Positions 32,526 through 41,100 of a stretch of DNA of 64,000 bases are shown here, piece after piece; position 1 is the stretch's first letter, and each line of letters begins with the position of its first letter. The position numbers and the translations under genes are program-made. Below the pieces are notes generated by a model. It did not search any database. It was not told where the DNA came from and saw nothing but the letters and a program-made list of their open reading frames with translations. Source of the stretch: Guillardia theta CCMP2712 (lineage: Eukaryota; Cryptophyceae; Pyrenomonadales; Geminigeraceae); assembly GCF_000315625.1 (NCBI RefSeq), contig NW_005434661.1, positions 609,998-673,997 on the forward strand, written 5' to 3'.

Positions 32526-33564
32526 GGCGAAGGGGCGCTGATTTAATTCGGACGAAACCGCTGATTGAATCCGATCCTTGCAAATGTTCGGAAGGCCCCC
32601 GCCGGCCGGCCGGCGGCGGAAGTGGGCGCCCACGGCACTCAGATCCCGGATCATCCGATCGGCGGATGATGCCGCCCGGGCTTCCAAGTTCACCCGGCCC
32701 ACCGGGCACCGTACTGTACTCAGGGCCTGTCCGGCGCCGGACTCGCCCAACTTGCGGCGGCAGCCTCCGCCACGGTTCGAGTCAACGGTTGATTGACCGT
32801 ACCGGGACAGGAGGCTGTGACTCGAGGAGTTAAGTGCCGCAGCCTGTGGCCCAGTGATCCGACACAAGTTACGTAAGTTTACTTAACGGCGGTATCACTG
32901 TCATGTGACCGTCCCGGCGATGACCTAGTAACGGTCTGACCGTACCCGGCGTACCGTACCGTGGATCTTGCCACCCGGGGGGAGCCCCCGCTGCCCTGCC
33001 AGGCTGGCAGGGCCCGGCTGACTCGTGAGGGGGGGGCCGTTCAAGTTTCCAAAGTTCATCTTCACGCCGTGCGGCAAATCGGGAAAGTCCTGCTCCAGTC
33101 TGATATCCTGCGGACCTCATGACTCGCAATGAAGTCGGAGGAGTGCCGATTCCTGACACTGGGGATTGTGGCAAAGCAACAACATAGTGCTGCGTCCAGC
33201 TACATCTTCCTGCAGCAGCTCTCTCACTCTTAAACTCCATGGCATCCTCAGGCTGACAGCATCGTCTGGCCCCAGTGAGCGGGGACACGTAAGTGACTGA
33301 TTCTGATGATTGACAGGTCCACCCGAGAATGCTTCTTGAATCATGTGGTAGGAGCTAGAAGTTCGTATCAGGGAAGACTCCCAAACCACCATTCTTAAAC
33401 GATTCAGCACCAATTTTCACTTTGGCGAATCCATCACTGACACGATGTCTTGGACGTGTAGACGTTGCGTTCCTCAACTTCTCTCTCCTCTCTCACGGAT
33501 ACGGCAGTTGGGGGTCGCACCCTGCCTCTCTCCTCCCTGGCATATCGATGAAAGCCCTCAACCC
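32526..33564. other. Intergenic, very GC-rich in part
   Basis: About 1 kb. Positions 32590-33060 are GC- and CpG-rich with words such as CCGGCCGGCCGG and GGTACCGTAC-like imperfect palindromes (GTACCGTACTG, CGTACCGTACCG). It is upstream of the coiled-coil gene (minus) and downstream of the small gene at 33565. No gene supported. Confidence 0.5.
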
Positions 33565-33942
33565 TCACGATCCTTCTCCCTCCTGCACTGGACGAACCTG
33601 CGATGGCAACTGCGCGTCCCTCATCCTTGCTTCGGCGACATCATGGAGCAGCTTGCTGTAGCGCTCCACCTGCCTCTCAAAAATTGCCTTCACGTCGGCC
33701 GGCACCGCTGGGTCAGCTGTCGCCCGAGTAGCCTGCAGCAGGACCTTCTTCCATATGAACTCCTTCCTCTCCCTCTCCGACTCTGCGATGTTCTCCATGA
33801 TCTGCCGCACCTCCGAGCCCGCCAGGTCCTTTCCCCTGAGCTGATCGACGTAGGAGAAGTAGCTCTGCAGCCCTGCCGTCTCCTCCTCCCCGTCGGAGGA
33901 CGAGGACGACGCGCTTCCTGCCTCCCCGCCCTCTCCCTCCAT
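33565..33942 (-). CDS. Small acidic hypothetical protein
   Basis: Single exon, ATG 33942, 125 residues. Ser/Glu-rich acidic head (GSASSSSSDGEEE) then a helical body: LQSYFSYVDQLRGKDLAG, EVRQIMENIAESERERKEFI, DVKAIFERQVERYSKLLHDV. Not recognised. It could be a small subunit of a larger complex; no signal peptide or membrane segment. The frame is open over its full length with good amino-acid composition, so I believe it codes. Confidence 0.6.
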   Translation of the reverse strand: MEGEGGEAGSASSSSSDGEEETAGLQSYFSYVDQLRGKDLAGSEVRQIMENIAESERERKEFIWKKVLLQATRATADPAVPADVKAIFERQVERYSKLLHDVAEARMRDAQLPSQVRPVQEGEGS

Positions 33943-34362
33943 CACGGCAGGCCAAGGGACTCTGTTTATTTTAAGTAAATTATTTACTCAACAGACGCGC
34001 CTGTTGGGAGTGCGCATGGCTTTGTTGTTGTGCCGACGCTCCCGCCCCTCCCGCCTTCTCCCTCCCTCCCCTGCCTTCTCTTCTTCGTGCTTCGTCATCA
34101 TCTCACGCCTCCGCCTCCTCCCGCTCCTCTTGCCTTCTGTTCCTTCCCTCCTCCTGCTCCTCCTTCCCTCCTTCACCCACAAACACGACCATCTCTTCGC
34201 TCCCCTCCTCCATCTTATCCAACAGCTCAACCCTCCGTCCTCCCGCTCTCCACTTCCATGCCTCGAATAGTCACAGTCCGAAAAGGAAGGAGACGATAGC
34301 AGGCCATGATTGCAGCATAGCAGGTTCAGTTTGCCCTCATTGACCTAGATCGCAGGTCCCTG
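33943..34362. other. Intergenic, pyrimidine-rich
   Basis: About 420 bases, mostly CCTCC-type sequence on the + strand at 34040-34250. Open frames here are Pro/Ser/Leu-rich or Arg-rich and are treated as artefacts. A short frame MPRIVTVRKG at 34258 could be a first exon of the next + gene. Confidence 0.4.
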
Positions 34363-34726
34363 CGATGCTTTTCCTTGTACCTGCTCGTCTTCTGGCTGAT
34401 GTAGAGCAGTTCAAACCGTGAGTTCTCTTCCTTTGAGTGTTTCTTGTCCTCATCTCCTCCCCTTCAGCTGGCACCAAGTTGAAGGAGCTCCGTTCCAGTA
34501 CCCTGGGTGCTACGTCCCTGGTGAGAAGATCAACAATCAAGATCCAGGTCATCCCATATGCCGCTCGTGTGTGTGCTCACGACTGAAACCTGATGTCTTG
34601 TACAGGGAACATGTGGTTGCCCGATCCCCACCCGTGAGCTCTGCACTCTTGCTGCTTTGTTGTATGCTCACTCATTGGCTCTGCAGATATTCCGATGGGC
34701 AGCCATGGCCAAGCGTGATCGTGTAA
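34363..34726 (+). CDS. Possible small spliced protein, antisense overlap at 3' end
   Basis: Four short exons join in phase: MLFLVPARLLADVEQFKP (to a GTGAGT donor at about 34419), WHQVEGAPFQYPGCYVP (34469-34519), GNMWLPDPHP (34607-34634) and YSDGQPWPSVIV, ending at TAA 34724. The result is a Pro/Gly/Trp-rich peptide of about 57 residues, or longer if exons lie upstream. Every junction has GT-AG and the frame holds, which is unlikely by chance in four steps but not proof. Its last exon overlaps the end of the EF-hand/LRR gene on the other strand. Family unknown. Confidence 0.35.
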
Positions 34727-37642
34727 AGGAGCTGTATCCTTCGTTCCCGTGTTGTAATGTCTGAGAGTCCTTGTTGCAATGGATCATGACGTGTCTCCTT
34801 CGAAGTTTACTTCCCTCATGCCCCTGTATATCCACACCACCGCCTGCGCTCCCCGCATCCTGTCGATCAGCACGAGTGGCAGAAGAAGGGAGTAGAACCT
34901 GATCCAATCTCGAGAGATCGTCGTCGGGTAGATCGAGATGCTCGAGCTTCTGCAGGAGAATGGATGTTCATTGCGGGAGGAGGGAAGAACAACGCAGATC
35001 ACCGTAGCTGTCTCCAAGAGCTCGATGTCGACTTGAGAGAGCTTGTCTTCTTCGTTCTCTTTCTGCTGGGGGATTCAAGGTCGGGTATGATGGGATAGGG
35101 GGATGGAAAGAAGCTGATGGGTACCTGCTCTGATTTGTTGTGATTGGGAGTCTGAGGTATCCCTGTGATGTTGTCAAACGTGGGAGGAGAGGAGAGGAGA
35201 GGAGAAGAGAGGAGAGGAGAGGAGAGGGGAGGGGAGGGGAGGAGAGGAGAGGAGAGGAGAGGGGAGGGGAGGGGAGGAGAGCAGAGGAGAGGGGAGCATA
35301 CCTGCGAATGTGGGAGACATTGTGGTGAAGGCAAGAGTCCCAGTGAGTGATCTCGCTCCCCTGCCAGTCTTGGTGGGAGAAGTCGAATTGATGATGGGGT
35401 TCTGAAAGGGGGCCAGGTTGATAGGAAGGAGAACAAGGGATGGGGCCTTACCCTATCGCGCTTCTCTCTCAGCTTGCTGATGACTCGCTCCCATTCCAGG
35501 ACCTGAGGGCACTTCTGCAACAGCTCCTCTAGATCCCTCGCCCTGTCCTGCCGTCAGGGAGCCAGCCGTCTCTCAGCAGATTGTGAACCTGAAGGGCATA
35601 TGATCGATGATCTTCCTCTTGCTGTAACGGAATTTCTCCTCCATGACTCCCGCAACTACGCGCTGGTGAGCGGCGGAGAGGGATACGTTCTCCTCCACCG
35701 CCTTCACGCAACGATAGGCTACGTCGAAGGCGGCAGCCTGCCCCATGACCGAAGGAAAGAGGTGGAGGGGGTCGTAAACTCCGCTGCCGAGCATGAGCGC
35801 ATTCAAAAGCTGATGCTCGTTGCGCTTCAGCTCTTCTGCTGTCAAGTCGCCCAGGTCCCTTCCGTCCATGCTCTTCCAGTAGACCACCTCACCCACCGAC
35901 TTCCCCTCGGGGTTGGATTGGAGAGAGAGGAACAAGTTGGTCATGGCCGTCACATACTCATCCTTGTCGATGGCTCCTGAGCCATCCACGTCCATGGACA
36001 CGAACATCTTGTTCAGCTCGTCGCCCTCGAGCTCCAGGCCGAGCCTCCGTGATGCCTGTATGAACTCCTCCTCGTCGATCTCGCCGCTCCCATCCGCATC
36101 GAATGCCTCGAAGGAAGCATGGATCTTGTTGACCTGCTCCTGCGACAGGATGTTTGCTTCCTTTAATTTCTCCTTCCTCGTCGCCATGAAACCGTCCTTC
36201 CCAGCTTGAAAGATCCAGCCCTCTCCCTTGGACCCTGCCTTTTCGTACTTCTTGCGACATTCACGAATGTCCTTCATGGTGATGATGTTGTTTTGCAAGT
36301 TCAGAGTGCGCAGCGACGAGCATCGCTCACAGACCTCCATCAACCTGCTTGCCTTGTTCTGTATCAGATTGTTCGCCAGATCCATCTGGACTAACTTAAC
36401 GTCGTCATGAAGCGCTTTGGCGATCACCTCCGCTCCCTGGTCGCCGATCCCGTTCGAGGAGAGATCGAGATCTGTGAGCTGGTTGCCCTTCGTCCGGATG
36501 CAGCTGGCGATCGCAGTGGCGCCAACAGGACCGCAAGAATTTCCTGCCAGGTTGAGGGAGCACAGGAACCCACCCAGTTCCAGTCCCCTCGCAATGGCCT
36601 GCACCCCCTCGGACCCAAGCGCGTTCCGAGCAAGGCTGAGTGTGGTGAGAGCTGTGTTCTGCCCCCTGTGAGGATCGAGAGCCTTGGCGATGGACTCTCC
36701 TGCTCTCGGGGACAGCCAGTTGTAGTCGACCTTGAGAACTTGTAGGAACATGTTGCAGTGGATCCCGTCGTACCAGTCCTGCGCCAGCCTCATGCTCTTC
36801 TCGCTCTCTATGGCCGCCTGGATCGCCCTCTCTCGTTTCACCCGCATCCTCTCGAGGGTCGCCCGCAGCTTCTCGCTGTCCGAGTCTGAGCGCTGGTTGC
36901 GGGGGAAGATCACTCCTGCTTCCTTCGCCTGCCGCAGCACTCGCTCCGACTCTTCCTTGATGGTTTCGACATCCCTCATGCAATCGCGGTATTCATCCTT
37001 ACAGTCGCAGAGATGCAGCCAGGCCTCTCTGGCGTCCTCGGGGACGCACAGGGCACTGAAGACTCTGTCGACCCCTTCGTCTCCTATCTCGTTCGCCGAG
37101 ATGTCGAGCATGGTCAGCGTTGTGTTCCTGAGGAGGCTCTCGGAGAGCACGGCCGCCGCCTTGGGGTCAAGCCGGTTGCCGCGCAGGGAGAGTTCGACGA
37201 GGTGGGTGTTGCTCGACAGTGCTTCGAGCATGCGGAGGTCTTGTCCTAGCGCGCAGTGGTTCAGAACCAGGTGAGTAGCATGCGGGCTGGAGCTTCGTAT
37301 CATCTCCAGCAGGTCCTCGTCTGACGCCAGCGACAACATGTACTTGGTCAGGAAAGGGCTGAATGCCTCCACCCTCCCCGTCTTGAGCCCTTCGAAGAGA
37401 GCCAGGAAGTGATCGAGGTCCATCCCATGCCCGCTGCTCCCGTACCTCCTCATGATCTCCTTGCATTCGTCCAGGGGCGCCTCCTGCCCCATCGACTGAA
37501 AGATCCTGTGCAGCTCCTGCGCATCGATCTCGCCGCTCCCGTCCTCGTCTTGCTGCTGGAAGAGACGCGAGAGTCTCTTCCGCTCCTCCTCGTCGTCTCC
37601 CCTCCTCATCCCCGCAGTCGTTTCTCCGTCGCCCTCTAGCAT
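34668..37642 (-). CDS. EF-hand and leucine-rich-repeat protein
   Basis: ATG at 37642 (MLEGDGETTAGM; an upstream TTG in frame is not used). N-terminal EF-hand pair: QQQDEDGSGEIDAQELHRIF (canonical loop) and a degenerate second hand (MRRYGSSGHGMDLDHFLALF). Leucine-rich repeats of the NLR/RNI type follow (LVELSLRGNRLDP, LTMLDISANEIGDEGV, LTTLSLARNALGSEGV, LTDLDLSSNGIGDQGA, LRTLNLQNNIITM) with a charged helical insert (RMRVKRERAIQAAIESEKSM). A second EF-hand pair, both canonical, is EAFDADGSGEIDEEEF and SMDVDGSGAIDKDEY. The large exon ends at KIIDHMPFR and splices at 35552 to ARDLEELLQKCPQVLEW. It then goes on through SPTKTGRGARSLTGTLAF, GIPQTPNHNKSEQ, KLSQVDIELLE and LEHLDLPDDDLSRLDQ to the stop at 34668. 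A calcium-regulated scaffold is the likely role (inference). Confidence 0.8.
35187..35295. repeat. (GGAGA)n purine tract
   Basis: GAGGAGAGGAGAGGGGAGGGG-type tract inside an intron of the EF-hand/LRR gene. Confidence 0.9.
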
Positions 37643-37955
37643 GTCATCCTTGTTTGACAGCCCTACAGTCGTTTTACTCAAAGTTAAGTTTAGAATCAGT
37701 ACCGGGACAATCAGGATGGTCGAATGTAGGGTTCAGATCCTGATAGCTTCCAAGGCTCAGAGTGTGTCTTGTGTCTTGTGTGCATTCTGAATCTCACGTA
37801 CTTCCTTTATTTGTAAGCAATCCTGATCTCTCTCCCTATGAGCATTCTTGATTTGCTTTGAATTTGTCAACATCTAGTCAACATCTGCATAGTACGGTAC
37901 AAAGCATCGGAAACCCTTGCCTATGTTCAAAGCTCCAGACCCCTCTTGTTCTCTA
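37643..37955. other. Intergenic region
   Basis: About 310 AT-rich bases between the EF-hand/LRR start and the RWP-RK gene's stop, both on the minus strand. CTCTTG and TGTCTTGTGTCTTGTG words are present; nothing else recognised. Confidence 0.4.
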
Positions 37956-38515
37956 TCAATCGTTGTGATTGACCCATGTCCCTGGCTTGACGGTCCGGCA
38001 TCCCATGTTTTCTTCACTGCTCTGGACGTGCATCAAGGCCTCCTCAAACAACGACGGCGTGTGGTACACCTCGCGTTCTGACTCCTCCGGCCACATTGAC
38101 CCGCTCTTGGAAGCGTCATCCCGTTTGCCCTCGCTCGACAAGATCTGCTGCTCGTGCTGTCTGGTCGTAGCCTCTTTCGGATCTTTATTGCAGTCAGCAA
38201 GATCGAGCCTCCCTTCTTGCTCCAGCATCACGAGCCTGTCTTGCTCCGAGTTTGGCCAGTGGTACACGCCAATTTTTTTACACGCCGACTTGAATGCAGT
38301 AAGAGATATACCCTGCACAACATGTCAGAGCTCGATATAACAACATCCTTCCTTCTTACCAGCCGTTGCGCTGCCACATGTTGCCTGAGGTGCAGCAGCT
38401 CCAGCACGGCTTCGATGCTGACAACAATGATCTTGGATTGTTTACCCGCGCCTGAGCTCTTTTTCCGCGAAAATAACTTAGCTACGCGGGGCTGGTAGAT
38501 TCCAGACGTGGACAT
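37956..38515 (-). CDS. Small RWP-RK-domain protein
   Basis: Two exons, 38515-38360 and 38312-37956, with a 47-nt intron (GTAAGA...GTGCAG); about 170 residues. The segment LHLRQHVAAQRL joined to GISLTAFKSACKKIGVYHWP matches the RWP-RK pattern, in which a helix with AAxxLGVSxTxLKxxCRxxGIxRWPxRK binds DNA in plant and algal nitrogen-response and gamete-specific regulators. Here the signature RWPxRK reads HWPNSEQ, so the name-giving Arg, Arg and Lys are changed while Trp-Pro remains. The rest is polar and Glu/Gln-rich with no other domain. Probably a transcription regulator of reduced form; DNA binding is uncertain. Confidence 0.75.
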
Positions 38516-39041
38516 GTTGGTACAGTTGGGCAGAGATGCTTGGTCAACAGGAGACAGGAAAGGAGAATGGTGGAATGCTGTTTAACTTCACCGCAATTTG
38601 TTTTAGAGACACTGACCAACAGATTCCTAGGCACAAAGGATGGTGTGATCTTACAACCCTCTGCCTCAAGTTGCTGGGAGGGCTTCAGGTCGGCAGTGGC
38701 TCTTCTCCTATGCGCTGCTTGCTCTTGGCTCCCCTCCGCGGGTGCTGCCGGACCTCAGTCACGAGGGCCCCCTCCTATAAAAATAATTTTAGTCATCATT
38801 TGAGATATAGTTCTGATACAGTGCGAGTTGCGGCAGTCCTGTACATGTGACTCCGATTGTCCTCGTACTCATCAGTTTCACTCAACTTTGGGTACAGGTC
38901 ATATGATCGCGCCATAAATTCACTCCTAGTACTGATTTTTAACTTAATTCTGAGTCGCCGGACCCGTGACCCGTGCCTCCGGGCGCCGCTCTCGGCCCCC
39001 GAGCCTGATGAGTCAGCCTCCGGCCGCGCTCGGACTCAGAC
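38516..39041. other. Intergenic region, left flank of retroelement
   Basis: About 525 bases upstream of the RWP-RK gene. The end (38950-39035) is GC-rich with a TGAGTCA site at 39009-39015. The retroelement inserted directly at the edge of this patch. Open frames at 38536-38850 have no support. Confidence 0.4.
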
Positions 39042-39375
39042 TGATGGAACGTATGCCAGCCGTGCCAGTCAGATAGCGCCGAGTTAACAAAAACTCTCCT
39101 GTAAACCAAGACGACTTACGTGTTTGCGAGCCGCGGCCAATGTAGCGTGTGTGGACGAAGAGGGGGCTTTCCTAGCCGTCTTGCTAAGGTCCTCTCATGT
39201 CTGGATGCTTGGGTTTCACATCCTAGCATACAGTCTATCTCTCATGTGCTCCTCAATTCTTGATTTGTGTGCATTAAACTCAGTCTTGAGCAAAAACTGT
39301 CTTGTTACAACTAAGGTCGATGTGATATCTGCGTGACTTTGGACTAGTACAAGTCTAACAAACTTGTATTCCGTC
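39042..39375 (+). repeat. 5' LTR
   Basis: Left LTR, TGATGGAACG...ATTCCGTC. It holds a small inverted repeat TACAAGT/ACTTGTA near the right end. The final A seen in the 3' LTR and the solo LTR is missing at the primer-site junction. Confidence 0.9.
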
Positions 39376-39387
39376 GGTTATGGGCCC
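39376..39387 (+). other. Primer binding site
   Basis: GGTTATGGGCCC touches the 5' LTR. It is the reverse complement of the initiator tRNA-Met anticodon region GGGCCCATAACC. Confidence 0.8.
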
Positions 39388-40244
39388 CGATTACATGCTC
39401 AATCATGTTGATCTTATATTTGGTTAGTTGAATTGTTTACTGGAGTTTTTTTCTTTCTTGGTATTGTTTTCCCGTTGCTGTTGAAAATTCATGCAAATTC
39501 TATCAAGCTTTACACATTCGGATGACTCCTCTCTTCAATCAGGCTCTCTTTCTAGCCGCAAGTTGTTTAGGCCTCTCATCTCAGCCTCAATTTGTTTGAT
39601 TGATCTTCGAATAGGAAAAACAAGCCTTTTCCCAGCCAGATTGGTCGGTCGAATATCTGCTTAACCGTGTGGAAACGCACTTGAAGCTGATTCGATTCTT
39701 ATTTTCTTGATCTTTGAGTAGGATCAAATGGAACTCCCAGGAGATCTGGCGGAAGTTTCATGTCATGGAGCTAGGCTGTGGCATGCATAACTGGAGCTAC
39801 TTCTGGATCGGCGAACAAGGTACTACTGCACAACAATCTTCAAATGCCTTGAAACGGATGTTCCAATCTTGCGGCAGCAATCTCTGGTCACAAGTTCTTT
39901 ACGGTTCAAAAATTTATCTCTTGGTCTTCAAATGCCGGCGGGCACGCTCTCTCTCTCTCTCTCTCTGTTATCTGAACTCCGAAGTTCTCTCCTCAGACTC
40001 TCTTATCTTATCCTCCTTCTCTCGTCATTGCATCAGCTCGCCAGGCATCTCCCTTATCTCTGCACTGCACATCTAATAGCCCTGCATGAAAATCTTCTTC
40101 AGAATGGACAATCCTTGAATGGTTATTGCCCGCTCAGCTTGACTGTGAACTTGACGTTGTATCATCGTATCTTGACTTGGATCTGCTGACATTCTTGTTT
40201 GTGTGACTTTCTGACGTCCGATGTAACGTACTATTTCAGAAACT

Positions 40245-40252
40245 CGGGGGGA
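40245..40252 (+). other. Polypurine tract
   Basis: GGGGGGAG immediately before the 3' LTR, the expected site for plus-strand priming. Confidence 0.7.
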
Positions 40253-40585
40253 GGATGGAACGTATGCCAGCCGTGCCAGTCAGATAGCGCCGAGTTAACA
40301 AAAACTCTCCTGTAAACCAAGACGACTTACGTGTTTGCGAGGCGGCCAATGTAGCGTGTGTGGACGAAGAGGGGGCTTTCCTAGCCGTCTTGCTAAGGTC
40401 CTCTCATGTCTGGATGCTTGGGTTTCACATCCTAGCATACAGTCTATCTCTCATGTGCTCCTCAATTCTTGATTTGTGTGCATTAAACTCAGTCTTGAGC
40501 AAAAACTGTCTTGTTACAACTAAGGTCGATGTGATATCTGCGTGACTTTGGACTAGTACAAGTCTAACAAACTTGTATTCCGTCA
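40253..40585 (+). repeat. 3' LTR
   Basis: Right LTR, ending TTCCGTCA before the target duplication CAGAC. Its first base is G where the 5' and solo LTRs have T. Confidence 0.9.
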
Positions 40586-40590
40586 CAGAC

Positions 40591-41100
40591 GCGGCGGCCC
40601 GGGCTCTTACATCGCCGGCAGCTGAGGGCGGGGTTCAACTTTGAGTGACTATGGGATGAGCCTGTCGGAGGGTCACGGTTCTCACATCCGAGTGATAAAC
40701 CGGATGCCACTGCCGCCGGCCCCGGCAGTGACCGGGCACCGGGCAGGCCACCGGGGCCGCCAGGCCCGGGCCGCCGGCCGGGCCGAGCGCCTCGGCCCGC
40801 CGCCGCACTGGTCAGCGGCGGGCGGCCAGCCTGTCAGCCGCGCAGTATAGACTTGAAAAATACACATCCATATTTTGAAAACAAGTCAAATATTTTCGAA
40901 ACATTTTCAAAACAATTCCACAACCCCGTAGTACACCTGTCCTTACAATATCACTACCCTACCCCATACGGAAACTCCTTGACAGTACCCCCGTTTAATT
41001 TTTACACCCAGGAATTCATCGCAAATTCCATACAAAAGTACCCCTATCAATGCAAACCACCCCCTGACCCCCATTCTGCGACCGCCGAGGAGACGACGCC
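40591..41100. promoter_or_regulatory. Upstream region of the prohibitin gene
   Basis: Positions 40590-40850 are extremely GC-rich (CCGGCCGGGCC words). Positions 40860-41060 are AT-rich with ACCCC runs (CCCTACCCCATACGG, AGTACCCCTATC, CAAACCACCCCCTGACCCCC). No TATA box is clear. Confidence 0.45.

Larger units (their letters stand above)
39042..40585 (+). mobile_element. Miniature LTR retrotransposon (TRIM-like), copia-type primer site
   Basis: A 1,544-base element bounded by two nearly identical 333-334-base direct repeats. It begins TGATGGAACG and ends TTCCGTCA (TG...CA) and is flanked by a perfect 5-bp duplication CAGAC (39037-39041 and 40586-40590). Directly after the 5' LTR is GGTTATGGGCCC, complementary to the anticodon arm of eukaryotic initiator tRNA-Met, the half-tRNA primer known from Drosophila copia. 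A purine tract CGGGGGGAG precedes the 3' LTR. The 878-base interior codes no gag, protease, integrase or reverse transcriptase that I can see, so it is non-autonomous. The LTRs differ mainly by a small indel (AGCCGCGGCC against AGGCGGCC), suggesting recent insertion. Confidence 0.92.

Noticed and set aside
39042-40585. Helitron, because a small hairpin (TACAAGT...ACTTGTA) lies near the repeat end
   Set aside because: TG...CA ends, 5-bp target duplications, a primer site and a purine tract identify an LTR element; Helitrons make no target duplication.
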